A stretch of 64,000 nt of DNA. Source: JBNLBS01 sp050303415 (GTDB lineage: Bacteria; Pseudomonadota; Gammaproteobacteria; Methylococcales; Methylomonadaceae). Made by a program: the position numbers and the translations under genes. The first letter of the stretch is position 1. Each line of letters begins with the position of its first letter. The stretch lies in the NCBI GenBank assembly GCA_050303415.1, contig JBNLBS010000007.1:124001-188000 (forward strand), read 5' to 3'. This document shows positions 1 to 9,300 of this stretch, one piece after another. Under the pieces are notes generated by a model, which was given only the letters and a program-made list of their open reading frames with translations, ran no database searches and was not told where the DNA came from.

Positions 1-1
1 A

Positions 2-70
2 GAAGAAAGAGCGCGACATGATTTGGGCATGATTAAGGACGATGAAACTTTCTTTCAAATAATTGAATAA
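2..70 (+). CDS. ftsB: Cell division protein FtsB, C-terminal end (partial)
   Basis: The first bases encode the last 22 residues of a protein, including the stretch ERARHDLGMIKDDETFFQII, followed by TAA. This matches the typical FtsB tail, in which an E-R-A-R-x-x-L-G-M-I-K segment precedes a short acidic and aromatic end. FtsB is a small bitopic coiled-coil protein of the FtsQLB divisome complex. The gene sits directly upstream of ispD, its usual neighbour in gammaproteobacteria, with 6 bases between them. Its start lies outside the window. Confidence 0.8.
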   Translation, partial: EERARHDLGMIKDDETFFQIIE

Positions 71-76
71 TATCAA

Positions 77-769
77 ATGACTGAGCCAACAAAATTTTGG
101 GCGGTAGTGCCGGCTGCAGGCGTTGGAAAGCGCATGCAGGCAGACCGACCTAAACAATACCTGGAATTGGCGGGTCAAACAGTATTGCAGTGCACCTTAA
201 CCCGATTGCTATCGGCTAAGGTCTTTTCAGCTGTCTCTGTAGCCATTTCCAAAGAAGATCCCTTTTGGCCAAACCTGGATATATCCCGGCATGAGCAGGT
301 AATAACTGCCCAAGGTGGTAAAGAACGAGCAGATTCCGTCTTATCCGGTTTGCGTGCCATACGTGAACAAGCCCACGATAATGACTGGGTGTTGGTTCAT
401 GATGCGGCTCGCCCCTGTTTGACGGTTGAGGATATTCTTCACCTGATTGACAGTTTAAAAAATGATGAAGTCGGGGGGATTTTAGCCTTATCGTCGCATG
501 ACACTTTAAAGCATGTCGATGGTAGGACTATTAAAAAAACTATTGATAGAAGCCATGTCTGGCGTGCTTTAACCCCGCAAATGTTTCGCTATGGTGATCT
601 AAAGCGGGTATTGGAGCAGACGGAAGGCAATCCGGCGATTACCGACGAAGCCAGCGCCTTTGAAATACAAGGGTTGCAACCAAAAATAGTCGAAGGGCGG
701 CCGGATAATATTAAAATCACTCGGCCTGAAGATTTAGCTTTAGCGCAATTTTATTTGGAGCAACAATGA
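77..769 (+). CDS. ispD: 2-C-methyl-D-erythritol 4-phosphate cytidylyltransferase
   Basis: IspD activates methylerythritol phosphate with CTP, the third step of the non-mevalonate isoprenoid pathway, in the cytoplasm. The 230-residue product has the family length. It shows the nucleotide-binding start [20 protein letters not shown], the V-H-D-A-A-R-P motif near residue 108 and a C-terminal [13 protein letters not shown] segment, all diagnostic of IspD. Its stop overlaps the start of ispF by 4 bases (ATGA), indicating translational coupling. It follows ftsB directly. Confidence 0.96.
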   Translation: MTEPTKFWAVVPAAGVGKRMQADRPKQYLELAGQTVLQCTLTRLLSAKVFSAVSVAISKEDPFWPNLDISRHEQVITAQGGKERADSVLSGLRAIREQAHDNDWVLVHDAARPCLTVEDILHLIDSLKNDEVGGILALSSHDTLKHVDGRTIKKTIDRSHVWRALTPQMFRYGDLKRVLEQTEGNPAITDEASAFEIQGLQPKIVEGRPDNIKITRPEDLALAQFYLEQQ

Positions 770-1239
770 TACGAGTCGGTCAAGGTTACGATGTACACCG
801 CTTTTGTGATGATGGCGATGTCATCCTGGGTGGCGTAACAATAGATTACGAAAAAGGCCTGGAAGCGCACTCCGATGGAGATGTGGTGTTACATGCATTA
901 TCCGATGCATTATTAGGTGCTGCAGCGCTGGGTGATATAGGCAAACATTTTCCCGATACCGATCCAGAATTTAAAGGAGCGGATAGCCGAGTGCTGCTAA
1001 GGCATGTTTATGGTATCGTGCAGGATAAAGGTTACCAGTTGGTTAATGCCGACATTACTATTATTGCCCAGGCACCGAAAATGGCTCCGCATATTATTGC
1101 CATGTGCAAGAATATCGCTGAAGATCTGCAAGTTGACATCGACTGCATTAATGTTAAAGCTACAACCACAGAAAAACTGGGCTTTGAAGGTCGCAAGGAA
1201 GGCATTGCCGTACAGGCAGTGGTGCTGATTGAAAAATAA
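766..1239 (+). CDS. ispF: 2-C-methyl-D-erythritol 2,4-cyclodiphosphate synthase
   Basis: IspF forms the cyclodiphosphate intermediate of the methylerythritol phosphate pathway with release of CMP. The 157-residue protein has the family length and begins [12 protein letters not shown], whose Asp and His bind the catalytic metal. The H-S-D-G-D-V motif (residues 35-40), the FPDTDPEF segment and the late [13 protein letters not shown] stretch are also family hallmarks. It overlaps ispD by 4 bases and is presumably co-transcribed with it. Confidence 0.97.
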   Translation: MIRVGQGYDVHRFCDDGDVILGGVTIDYEKGLEAHSDGDVVLHALSDALLGAAALGDIGKHFPDTDPEFKGADSRVLLRHVYGIVQDKGYQLVNADITIIAQAPKMAPHIIAMCKNIAEDLQVDIDCINVKATTTEKLGFEGRKEGIAVQAVVLIEK

Positions 1240-1322
1240 CATTCAGATCATAAAGATCTTGGCGCTTACCCTGTATAGAAAAAATGGCTGAGATAAGGCT
1301 AAATACACAAGGTTTATCCACA

Positions 1323-2336
1323 ATGCCTTTCCCTGTATGGCCCTGTGTCTATGGTGGCCCTTTTGCTACCGGTGCTATCCGAAGTTTACCGGAAGACTTC
1401 AATGTTTACGAAATATTACCTTTTCAACCTTCCGGTGAAGGTGAGCATGTTTTTTTGCAAATCGAAAAAACCGGTGAAAATACAGAATATGTGGCAAGAT
1501 TATTGGCTCGTTTTGCAGGGGTACGTCAGCGAGATATCGGTTTTGCCGGATTAAAAGACCGGCATGCCGTTACCACGCAATGGTTCAGTGTGTGGTTGCC
1601 GGGAAAAGCGGAACCGGACTGGTCAGAGTTTGAAACCGAACAAATTAAAGCCCTACAAGCAATACGACACATTAAAAAACTTAAACGTGGGGTGTTGTCG
1701 GGAAATAAATTTAAAATTGTTGTTCGCAACTGGCAGGGTGATAAAGAAAAATTACTGGAGCAATTGGCGCAAATAAAAGCCAACGGCATGGCCAATTATT
1801 TTGGTGAGCAGCGTTTTGGTCGCGACGGACAAAATGTTACCAAGGCACACGCCATGTTTAATGGTGAAAAAGTCCATCGCAATCAAAAAAGTATTTACTT
1901 ATCAGCTGCAAGGTCTTATCTATTTAATCAGATACTGGCCGAACGGGTACGACAGGGTAACTGGAATCAAGCCGTTGCAGGCGATACTTTAGTCTTTAAC
2001 CAGTCACACAGTTTTTTTAAAACAATGCTCTTGGAAACAGAAAATAGCCAACGGGTTCAACAAGGTGAACTTCATCCTACCGGCATACTATGGGGCAAAG
2101 GGGAAACAGGCAAGTCAATGGATGCATTGGCAATAGAACAGGCTATTCTTCAGCAAAATAAAAGCTTGTCGGATGGGCTTATTGCCAACGGTGTAGAAGT
2201 TGATCAACGTTCTTTAAGAGTATTTGTTGAAGACCTGGAATGGCAGTTTATTAATGAACACTGTTTACGGTTGCATTTTTTCTTACCAGCCGGTAGTTAC
2301 GCAACCTCGGTCTTAAGAGAACTTGTCGCTCAATGA
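1323..2336 (+). CDS. truD: tRNA pseudouridine(13) synthase TruD
   Basis: TruD isomerises uridine 13 in tRNA-Glu. The signature FAGLKDRHAVTTQWFSV contains the catalytic Asp, and NYFGEQRFGRDGQN is the second conserved block. I chose the ATG at 1323, giving 337 residues, because the distance from there to the conserved L-P-E-D-F segment matches E. coli TruD; an in-frame ATG at 1284 would add 13 residues. It lies downstream of ispF on the same strand in the common ispD-ispF-truD arrangement and ends before a strong hairpin at 2405. Confidence 0.93.
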   Translation: MPFPVWPCVYGGPFATGAIRSLPEDFNVYEILPFQPSGEGEHVFLQIEKTGENTEYVARLLARFAGVRQRDIGFAGLKDRHAVTTQWFSVWLPGKAEPDWSEFETEQIKALQAIRHIKKLKRGVLSGNKFKIVVRNWQGDKEKLLEQLAQIKANGMANYFGEQRFGRDGQNVTKAHAMFNGEKVHRNQKSIYLSAARSYLFNQILAERVRQGNWNQAVAGDTLVFNQSHSFFKTMLLETENSQRVQQGELHPTGILWGKGETGKSMDALAIEQAILQQNKSLSDGLIANGVEVDQRSLRVFVEDLEWQFINEHCLRLHFFLPAGSYATSVLRELVAQ

Positions 2337-2404
2337 CTTGGCAGCAATGGGCATTTATTGTTTCAAAGTAAGATAGATATTGGGTTGCAGCACAATAAAG
2401 GAAT

Positions 2405-2440
2405 GACTCAATCCTGAATTGTGTGATTCAGGATTGAGTC
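2405..2440. terminator. Hairpin between convergent truD and globin genes
   Basis: Two perfect 15-base arms (GACTCAATCCTGAAT and its complement) surround a 6-base loop. The hairpin lies between the stop of truD and the stop of the oppositely oriented globin gene, so it could end transcripts from both sides. Neither flank has a strong T run, so efficiency is uncertain. Confidence 0.6.
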
Positions 2441-2454
2441 GGTTTAAGGAATAA

Positions 2455-4123
2455 TTATTTATATGCTGCTTCTTTCATGGTTGAAGCAATAAGCCCGTAG
2501 GCAGTAATCCAGGCGTCTTTTACTTCATCGGTGAATTCCTCAGCCAAGCCTTTACCCAAAGCCCATAATAGTGTGTTGCCAACGGTATCATAGTGTTCTG
2601 GTTTTACACCGTAATCTACATGGCGCACACCCAATTCCTGAATAGTCGGAACAACTTTTTCCAGATTGTTTAATGAATTAATAACCAAGTTAATGGAATT
2701 TATCAGTTTTTCCCCTTGAACTTTAATGTCTTCTTTAAATAATGGTTTTATTTCAGGGTCTTCAAGGAATAATTTTAAATAAAACATTTCGGCTATTTCA
2801 TCTTTAAGCGGCATGATCGATTGCCAAGAAGATTGAATTAATTTTATTTGCTGGTCTGTTATTGGTGGATTTTTTTCCCGCTCAAGACGTTCTTGTTCCA
2901 GTCTTTCCTGTTCCAGACGTTCCTGCTCAAGACGTTCTTGTTCCAGTCTTTCCTGTTCCAGACGTTCCTGCTCAAGACGTTCTTGTTCCAGTCTTTCCTG
3001 TTCCAGACGTTCCTGCTCAAGACGTTCTTGTTCCAGTCTTTCCTGTTNNNNNNNNNNNNNNNNNNNNNNNNNNNNNNNNNNNNNNNNNNNNNNNNNNNNN
3101 NNNNNNNNNNNNNNNNNNNNNNNNNNNNNNNNNNNNNNNNNNNNNNTCCAGACGTTCCTGCTCAAGACGTTCTTGTTCCAGCCTTTCCTGTTCCAGACGT
3201 TCCTGCTCAAGACGTTCTTGCTCCAGTCTTTCCTGTTCCAGGCGCTCTTGCTCAAGACGTTCTTGCTCCAGTCTTTCCTGTTCCAGGCGCTCTTGCTCAA
3301 GACGTTCTTGTTCTAAGCGCTCTCTTTCCAGTCTGGCGTCCAATTCCTCTTGGGCTGCGAGTAGTTGACGTTCCTGCCTGGCTATTTCTTCTTCTTTTTC
3401 TTGCAGCTGATATTGTATTGAGCGCGCTTCTTGCTCTTGTTGTGCAATTCTTTCTTTCTCTTGTTGTAATTCTTCTCTAATTGATTGAATTTGCTGCTCT
3501 TCACGTGCTAACTGTGCTTGACGATATTCCAATTCTTCCTGGGCTTGTCTGATAGCGGCTTTTTCACGGTTATCCTGTTCCAGACCTTCTTCCAGTTGGT
3601 ATTGCATGGAACGTGTTTCTTGTTCCTGTTGTGCAATTTTTTCTTTTTCTGATGCCAGTTCCAATTGTAACGATTCGATTTGCCTTTCATCTCTGACCAC
3701 TTGTGACAGACGATAATCCAGTTCATTTTGTGCCTGTCTTATTTCCGCTTCTTTTTGAGCAATTTCCTGCTGTTGAATTGTCAGTTGCTGCTGAATGTTA
3801 TCGGTATCCAATTCATTGCGTGACAATCTGCCGGCGCGTTGTTCTAATTCATCCTGTAAGTAGCGTAATTCTTGTTCTGCTTGTCGCACTCTTGCTTCAC
3901 GATTGGCCAGTTCTTCTTGTGCCATCCGTTCAGCTCTTTGCTGTTCTAATTCATATTGCTCTTGCGCTAATCTTTCTTCCCTTAAACGTGCTTCCTCTAG
4001 ATCTTCCCGTGTATAATCCTGATCCGGTTCAATGTCAGTTGTTTCCAATACGTCTTTATTGCCAATATAGGGCATAACAAGATAAGCGACTATGGCTAAA
4101 ACAATAACAAGTAGAATCTCCAT
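2455..4123 (-). CDS. Membrane-anchored coiled-coil protein with C-terminal haemoglobin domain
   Basis: Read as one gene interrupted by a sequence gap. From the ATG at 4123, preceded by GGGGAT, the protein opens with one membrane helix ([19 protein letters not shown]). A very long Glu/Gln/Arg-rich helix follows, then more than 20 LEQER pentapeptide repeats. It ends in a globin of about 135 residues, with a B10-type Tyr in FYLKLF, a distal Gln in IKVQGEKL and the proximal His in GVRHVDYGV, as in Vitreoscilla-type single-domain globins. The N run of 99 bases leaves the two halves in different frames, yet both read LEQER up to the gap, so I infer a wrong gap length rather than a real frameshift. 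An in-frame ATG at 4204 would add 27 residues. Role unknown; oxygen or NO binding at the membrane is a guess. Confidence 0.75.
2881..3330 (-). repeat. 15/45-bp tandem repeats encoding LEQER units
   Basis: The coding strand repeats a 15-base unit for Leu-Glu-Gln-Glu-Arg. On the left of the gap three identical 45-base blocks, each of three 15-base variants, start at 2881, 2926 and 2971 and a fourth runs into the N run. On the right of the gap about 12 more, less perfect, 15-base units are visible. Such exact repeats change copy number easily and defeat short-read assembly, which explains the gap. Confidence 0.95.
3048..3146. other. Assembly gap (99 N) inside the repeat
   Basis: A run of 99 undetermined bases lies within the LEQER repeats. 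The flanking coding frames do not match across 99 bases, so the true length is not 99 plus a multiple of three, or the gap is a placeholder. The real number of repeats is unknown. Confidence 0.99.
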
Positions 4124-4454
4124 AAAATATCCCCGTTTTTTTATAGTTATTGATGACTTCGAATAAATTTTTTTTAAGTCAAAAGCAGCATTTTTACCAT
4201 ACATTTTCAGACTAAAAATAAATCATTAGCCGGATATTATCATAAGCTTAAGAGTTTTGTGTCGATACTTAAAGAATAAAAGAGCGATTAGGATGTCAAC
4301 CGCCTATGTTTACAAAAATTGAATTATGAGTTGTTTGGATTTGTATATGGGATAGAGTTGAAGTTTTTAATTGATAAACTTTAAATTGTTCTTAAATGTT
4401 AGAATGCAAAAAAATATTTCCGATGATACTATCTACTTAGGATTTGTATAAAAA
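4124..4454. other. AT-rich intergenic region between divergent globin-fusion gene and uppP
   Basis: About 330 bases separate the start of the leftward coiled-coil/globin gene from uppP. It must carry promoters for both directions. It is AT-rich, and I see no gene, no convincing hairpin and no clear operator. Confidence 0.6.
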
Positions 4455-5255
4455 ATGGACATTATCCAGGCAATTGCTTTGGCTCTTTTACAGGGGCTGA
4501 CCGAGTTTTTACCTATTTCCAGTTCTGCACATTTGATTTTATTGCCGGTAGTGTTGGGTTGGCAGGATCAGGGGCTGGCGTTTGATGTTGCAGTGCATGT
4601 CGGCACGTTGACGGCTGTAGTGGGTTTTTATCGTCATGATATTTGGCTGATCATTAAAGCCTGGTTGGCGTCTGTGACCGGTAAGGGCGGTTCTGATGAT
4701 TCGCGTCTGGCCTGGTATGTGGTACTTGGGACAATTCCAGTGGGTCTGGTGGGGATTTCTCTGCCGGATGCGGTCAAGGATGTTTTACGTTCACCGCTAG
4801 TGATTGCGTCGGCGACAATTGTTTTTGCTTTGTTGTTATGGTTGGTGGAAAAGTTGGCCAAAGAGCAACGGACTAGCATTACTTTGCTTGATGCGGTTGT
4901 TGTGGGCTTATTTCAGGCTATTGCGTTGATCCCCGGTACTTCCCGCTCGGGTATTACTATCACAGCCGGGTTAATAACGGGGTTAAGAAGAGAGCAAGCG
5001 GCACGATTTTCATTTTTGTTATCGATTCCGGTTATTGCTTTGGCGGGTGGCTTGCATGTGGTTGATTTAATCAAGTCCCCGGAACCGGTGTTATGGGATA
5101 TGATCTTAATTGGCGCATCGATTTCTGCAATCGTGGCTTATTTAACTATCGGCTGGTTCTTAAAACTGCTGGAAAAGGTCGGTATGATGCCTTTTGTCTG
5201 GTACCGTTTAATACTCGGTATTATCCTGTTCACGGTATTTCTCGGACAGGCGTAA
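4455..5255 (+). CDS. uppP: Undecaprenyl-diphosphatase UppP (BacA)
   Basis: UppP dephosphorylates undecaprenyl pyrophosphate to recycle the lipid carrier for cell-wall synthesis, acting in the inner membrane. The 266-residue polytopic protein carries the family motifs near the N-terminus (LLQGLTEFLPISSSAHLIL) and the later PGTSRSGITITAGLITGL segment, which contains the catalytic Ser/Arg region. Seven or eight hydrophobic helices are evident. Its last 48 bases overlap the 3' end of the convergent Smr-domain gene. Confidence 0.96.
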   Translation: MDIIQAIALALLQGLTEFLPISSSAHLILLPVVLGWQDQGLAFDVAVHVGTLTAVVGFYRHDIWLIIKAWLASVTGKGGSDDSRLAWYVVLGTIPVGLVGISLPDAVKDVLRSPLVIASATIVFALLLWLVEKLAKEQRTSITLLDAVVVGLFQAIALIPGTSRSGITITAGLITGLRREQAARFSFLLSIPVIALAGGLHVVDLIKSPEPVLWDMILIGASISAIVAYLTIGWFLKLLEKVGMMPFVWYRLILGIILFTVFLGQA

Positions 5256-5774
5256 TAATACCAATACTGCCCCTGTGCCTCCATCTTTGGGTAAGGCGGA
5301 GCAGAATGCTTGGACATCCTGATGTTGTTGTAGCCAGATATTGAGGTTATTTTTTAATACCGGATGGTTGTCGGCAGAACGGTAGCCTTTGCCATGAATA
5401 ATATGGACGCAACGACAACCATCTTCGACACAATAGTGCAGAAAGCGTAACAATTGCTGTTTGGCTTCGCGACTGTTTAACCCGTGAAGGTCAATTTCCG
5501 CATCCAACCCGAAGTGACCCTGCCTTAATTTTTTTAGCACATTTTTCTGCAAGCCGGGCGCAGCAAAGCTTAATTTGTCTTCCTGGCTCAGTTTTTCGTG
5601 TTCGAATTCGGCATCTTCGATTAGCTTTTCATTAAAGTCGACTGATTGCTTGTTAGGAAAAGGCTTGGGTTTTTTAGTATTTAAGGGATGTTTGTTACTG
5701 ATAATACGGTTAACAGCGCCAATAGACTCACGAAACAAGTCAATTTCTTCAGGGGGGAGTGTTTTTTTTGCCAC
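5208..5774 (-). CDS. Smr-domain protein (SmrA/SmrB-like endonuclease)
   Basis: The 188-residue protein has an N-terminal linker and a C-terminal Smr domain with the motifs DLHGL, HGKGYRS and GGTGAVLVLL. The FRESIG start and the LRQGHFGLDAEIDLHG region resemble E. coli SmrB and YdaL. In SmrB this domain cleaves mRNA at collided ribosomes, while YdaL/SmrA has nicking activity, so a nucleic-acid endonuclease is likely but the target is not decided by sequence. Its 3' end overlaps uppP by 48 bases on the opposite strand. Confidence 0.85.
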   Translation of the reverse strand: MAKKTLPPEEIDLFRESIGAVNRIISNKHPLNTKKPKPFPNKQSVDFNEKLIEDAEFEHEKLSQEDKLSFAAPGLQKNVLKKLRQGHFGLDAEIDLHGLNSREAKQQLLRFLHYCVEDGCRCVHIIHGKGYRSADNHPVLKNNLNIWLQQHQDVQAFCSALPKDGGTGAVLVLLRLSEKYREQDNTEY

Positions 5775-5848
5775 GTTAGCTGCTTTTGCGCGAATTTGTT
5801 GCTAAGATTGTAGATTTTATAGTGTAACCGGCCTTAGGGCGACAAAAA

Positions 5849-6589
5849 ATGCATATTTTGTTAAGTAATGATGATGGCTATTTGGCCTATGGTCTATCGG
5901 TATTGGCCGAAGCACTGAGTGAACAGGCTGAGATTTCAGTTGTTGCACCGGATAAAAATCGCAGTGCTGCCAGCAATTCATTAACGCTGGAAATGCCGTT
6001 ACGTGCCCAACAGGCTCATAATGGTTTTATAAAAGTGGACGGTACGCCTACCGATTGTGTTCATCTTGCGTTAACAGGTTTGTTGGATAAGGAACCGGAT
6101 ATGGTTTTTGCCGGTATCAATCACGGTTCAAATCTAGGTGATGATGTACTTTATTCGGGAACGGTTGCTGCAGCCAGTGAGGGGCGTTTTTTAGGTTTAC
6201 CGGCAATCGCAATTTCAATGGCGAGCAATCGACCTGAGCATTTTGAAACTGCGGCGCATGTGGCTAAAACCTTGTTAAAACAGTTGTTGGACAATCCATT
6301 ACCGGAAGATACCATTTTAAATGTCAATGTGCCGGATATTGCTATAGACATGTTAAAAGGTTATCAGGCAACCCGATTAGGTCAGCGGCATAAGGCAGAG
6401 CCGGTGATTGAAGCAACCGATCCGCGTGGTAACAGAATTTATTGGGTAGGTCCGCCTGGTGCTGAGCAGGATGCCGGACCGGGTACGGATTTTTTTGCGA
6501 TAAATTCGGGTTATGTTTCGGTAACACCATTGCAGTTGGATTTAACCCGCTATGATGCGGTAGATAATTTAACCGCTTGGTTACCTTAG
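5849..6589 (+). CDS. surE: 5'/3'-nucleotidase SurE
   Basis: SurE is a metal-dependent nucleoside monophosphatase linked to stationary-phase survival. The 246-residue protein starts with [20 protein letters not shown], whose Asp pair binds the metal. It then has the S-A-A-S-N-S-L-T block and the [22 protein letters not shown] motif. It lies immediately upstream of pcm with 9 bases between them, the conserved surE-pcm pair. Confidence 0.97.
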   Translation: MHILLSNDDGYLAYGLSVLAEALSEQAEISVVAPDKNRSAASNSLTLEMPLRAQQAHNGFIKVDGTPTDCVHLALTGLLDKEPDMVFAGINHGSNLGDDVLYSGTVAAASEGRFLGLPAIAISMASNRPEHFETAAHVAKTLLKQLLDNPLPEDTILNVNVPDIAIDMLKGYQATRLGQRHKAEPVIEATDPRGNRIYWVGPPGAEQDAGPGTDFFAINSGYVSVTPLQLDLTRYDAVDNLTAWLP

Positions 6590-6598
6590 GAGATAAGC

Positions 6599-7264
6599 AT
6601 GAATAATCAACGCTTGCAAGGAATTGGCATGACTTCACGGCGCACTCGTGAGCGTATGGCAAAGCGCTTGGCAGAACAAGGTATAACGAATAATAAAGTT
6701 CTTGAAGTTATGCGGGAAACCCCGCGACATATTTTTATGGACGAAGCTCTGGCCAGTCGAGCTTATGAGGATACTGCTTTGCCTATCGGTTATAACCAGA
6801 CTATTTCTCAGCCTTATATCGTTGCCAAAATGACGGAGTTGTTATTGCAGAAGGCAAAACCCTGCAAAGTATTGGAGGTAGGAACAGGATGTGGCTACCA
6901 GACGGCTATTTTGGCCCAACTGGTTGAGCGTGTGTATTCAGTAGAACGAATCAGACCATTATTGAAAAAAGCCAAAGATAATCTTTGGGATTTAAAGCTG
7001 AAAAATATCAGTTTCTTGCATAGTGACGGTGGCTGGGGTTGGCCGGATCATGCACCTTATGATGCAATTTTAGTCGCTGCTGCGCCTTCCGAAGTACCTG
7101 AAATGTTACTTCAGCAAATGGCTGTGGGTGGGGTTATGGTGATACCGATTGGTGAGAAAGCCGAAGAGCAGACTTTACAAAGAATAACGCGGACTCAAAC
7201 TGGTTATGATGTTGAATTACTGGAAACAGTGAGTTTCGTGCCTTTTTTATCAGGCAAGGCATAA
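6599..7264 (+). CDS. pcm: Protein-L-isoaspartate O-methyltransferase
   Basis: Pcm uses S-adenosylmethionine to methylate isoaspartyl residues and so repair aged proteins. The 221-residue product has the family blocks [21 protein letters not shown], the AdoMet-binding [18 protein letters not shown] and [21 protein letters not shown]. It follows surE with a good ribosome-binding sequence (AGGAG) before the ATG. In many gammaproteobacteria nlpD and rpoS come next; here they are replaced by a YqaA-like gene. Confidence 0.96.
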   Translation: MNNQRLQGIGMTSRRTRERMAKRLAEQGITNNKVLEVMRETPRHIFMDEALASRAYEDTALPIGYNQTISQPYIVAKMTELLLQKAKPCKVLEVGTGCGYQTAILAQLVERVYSVERIRPLLKKAKDNLWDLKLKNISFLHSDGGWGWPDHAPYDAILVAAAPSEVPEMLLQQMAVGGVMVIPIGEKAEEQTLQRITRTQTGYDVELLETVSFVPFLSGKA

Positions 7265-7394
7265 GGAAGGGGCTATTATTAAGAGGCCGTGTTAGTTTAT
7301 GGGTAGGGTAACGCTGAATTCTCCCCTAATATAAACAAATAAAAATCCCCGATTTATCGGGCGAATCAATCTTTTCTTTCAGGTTTTAGGGACT

Positions 7395-7973
7395 ATGTTT
7401 CAAAGATTATATGATAAGGCTCTGCACTGGGCCAGGCATAAACATGCCACGGTGTATTTGTTTTGCTTGAGTTTTGCCGAGTCTTCTTTTTTCCCTATTC
7501 CACCGGATGTGATGTTGGCACCGATGGCTTTGGCACAACCGGATAAGGCTCTACGATTTGCTTTATTTACCACTATAGCTTCCGTATTAGGCGGTATGTT
7601 AGGCTATGGTATTGGTTACTTTATGTTTGACAGTATCTCCCCCTGGTTGGAAACCACGCATTATTGGGATAAATACATTCAAGCTCAAAACTGGTTCGAA
7701 GAATGGGGCTTTTGGGCAGTGTTTGTCGCCGGCTTTTCTCCAATCCCCTATAAGGTGTTTACTATTGCAGCCGGGGCATTGAATATGATCTTTATTCCTT
7801 TTATCCTGGCATCTATGGTCGGACGCGGCGCACGCTTCTTTTTGGTTGCGGTATTAATTGCTGCCGGAGGCGAGAAGCTGGAAACGGGCTTACGTCAATA
7901 TATGGATAGAATAGGTTGGGCTGTTGTCGCAATTGTCGGTATGGCCGTCGGGATATACCATTTTTTTAAATAA
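7395..7973 (+). CDS. YqaA/DedA-type membrane protein
   Basis: A 192-residue polytopic inner-membrane protein of the SNARE-associated (DedA/VTT) superfamily, YqaA branch. Visible features are FAESSFFPIPPDVMLAPMAL near residues 27-46, the glycine-rich GGMLGYGIGYFMF helix and the FSPIPYKVFTIAAGALN segment with its conserved Pro-x-Pro. DedA proteins are linked to lipid scrambling and membrane homeostasis, but the YqaA branch has no firm function. It lies 130 bases after pcm, with a short GC hairpin at 7348-7361 between them. Confidence 0.85.
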   Translation: MFQRLYDKALHWARHKHATVYLFCLSFAESSFFPIPPDVMLAPMALAQPDKALRFALFTTIASVLGGMLGYGIGYFMFDSISPWLETTHYWDKYIQAQNWFEEWGFWAVFVAGFSPIPYKVFTIAAGALNMIFIPFILASMVGRGARFFLVAVLIAAGGEKLETGLRQYMDRIGWAVVAIVGMAVGIYHFFK

Positions 7974-7987
7974 TGTCGAAAATTCTT

Positions 7988-9283
7988 TCAACACGCCGGC
8001 TTTAGATCTTCGACAGAAAAAATCGGAATCTCGCTGGCTTTATTTTCTGCTCCCATGCCTCTCGCCAGCTTGAAACATTTGGTGCTGTGTTGTTTTGTTA
8101 AATCCACAATACGGCGATCCAGTTTTTCCTTTCCGACAAATTCATCAAGTATTTTAAGTACTTGATCCAATGACATGCCCTGTCGATATGGCCGATCCTG
8201 AACCAATGCCTGAAAGACATCCGCGACAGCGATAATACGTGCTTCAATACTGAGATCTTTTTGTGTAGGGTGGAAAGGATATCCCGTGCCGTTGAGACCT
8301 TCATGGTGGTATGCAGCCCAAAGGGCAATTTCCTCCAATCCTTTAATATGCCTTAAAATTTCGTAGGTTTCATAGCTGTGTTGATTCATAATTGAACGTT
8401 CAATTACACTCAATGGACCCGGTTTTTCAAGAATGTTGTCTGGTGTACGCAACTTGCCAATATCATGTAAGAAAGCGGCAATCTCAATTTTGTCGCAAAT
8501 ATCTGATGATAAACCATAGATACTCCCTAAATAACGTGCCAATACCCCAACTCTTGCCGAATGTTGAGCAGTAAACGGGCTTTTTTGGTCAACAATATAT
8601 GCCAGGATTAATGACAATTGTTTGAGTTGCGATATGGTCAATACTTGCTTGCTTTCAAACTGTCCCATATCCCAAGTAAAACGGGTGATATTTCGATCTT
8701 CCAGAGAAATCCAAAATGCCTCAGATTTTTCTACTTCTTTAAAGGCCTGAACCAGGGATGGATCGAAAAAAGTACCATTATAATTTTCAATTGAATTAAC
8801 AATTTCCTGTTTTGTTAATAGAATGTCTTTTGCGTAATGTGAGGCAGAAAGTATATCTATTCGATCAGAAAGAAAAATCAGGTTACTCATCCGGGTGTCT
8901 TGAGGGCTAAGATCAAGATTTTTCAATTGTTGCCAAGGTGTATGATGATAACGTATAGGGATGGCAAATTTTTCTAGTGGAGCGAAACCCTTCAATAAAT
9001 GATAGCCTATTTCACAGTGAATATGTGAATCTTCCCAGTCAAAATGATTGACCAGGTCATTATGCATTTGTTCAGTCGAGACCCCGCAGTCATGTAACAA
9101 ACCTAATTCAAAAGAGTAATGAGTTTCTTGATCTCTAATACCTAGTTGATGGGCAATCTGACTGGCAATATAACCTACGCGTTTGCCATGATTGGTATCG
9201 TTCATTCCGACTAAATCAACAGCTGTTTCGATAGCTAAGATCATTTGTCGAAGGTCGATATTTAAGTGTGACATAGAGGACAT
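7988..9283 (-). CDS. Double-HD protein with C-terminal HD-GYP domain (putative c-di-GMP phosphodiesterase)
   Basis: The 431-residue protein has an N-terminal HD-like half (HGKRVGYIA near residue 33, then LLHDCG) and a C-terminal HD-GYP half with HSARVGVLARYLG, FLHDIGKLRTPD and HHEGLNGTGYPF. HD-GYP proteins hydrolyse cyclic di-GMP, and here the metal-binding HD residues and GYP loop are all present. No membrane segment is seen. It is the last gene of a leftward run after glgB, glgA and the secretin-like gene, 17 bases after the latter, so it may be co-transcribed with glycogen synthesis genes. Confidence 0.85.
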   Translation of the reverse strand: MSSMSHLNIDLRQMILAIETAVDLVGMNDTNHGKRVGYIASQIAHQLGIRDQETHYSFELGLLHDCGVSTEQMHNDLVNHFDWEDSHIHCEIGYHLLKGFAPLEKFAIPIRYHHTPWQQLKNLDLSPQDTRMSNLIFLSDRIDILSASHYAKDILLTKQEIVNSIENYNGTFFDPSLVQAFKEVEKSEAFWISLEDRNITRFTWDMGQFESKQVLTISQLKQLSLILAYIVDQKSPFTAQHSARVGVLARYLGSIYGLSSDICDKIEIAAFLHDIGKLRTPDNILEKPGPLSVIERSIMNQHSYETYEILRHIKGLEEIALWAAYHHEGLNGTGYPFHPTQKDLSIEARIIAVADVFQALVQDRPYRQGMSLDQVLKILDEFVGKEKLDRRIVDLTKQHSTKCFKLARGMGAENKASEIPIFSVEDLKPAC

Positions 9284-9300
9284 GGCAATAATAGAAACGA

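Noticed and set aside
997..1242. Leftward frame within ispF
   Set aside because: A shadow of a well-supported gene with no ribosome-binding site or recognisable similarity.
2848..3480. Long open frames on the rightward strand through the LEQER repeats
   Set aside because: They are low-complexity mirror readings of a 15-base repeat (open in every frame because the unit has no stops) with no start context; the leftward frame has a membrane helix and a globin domain.
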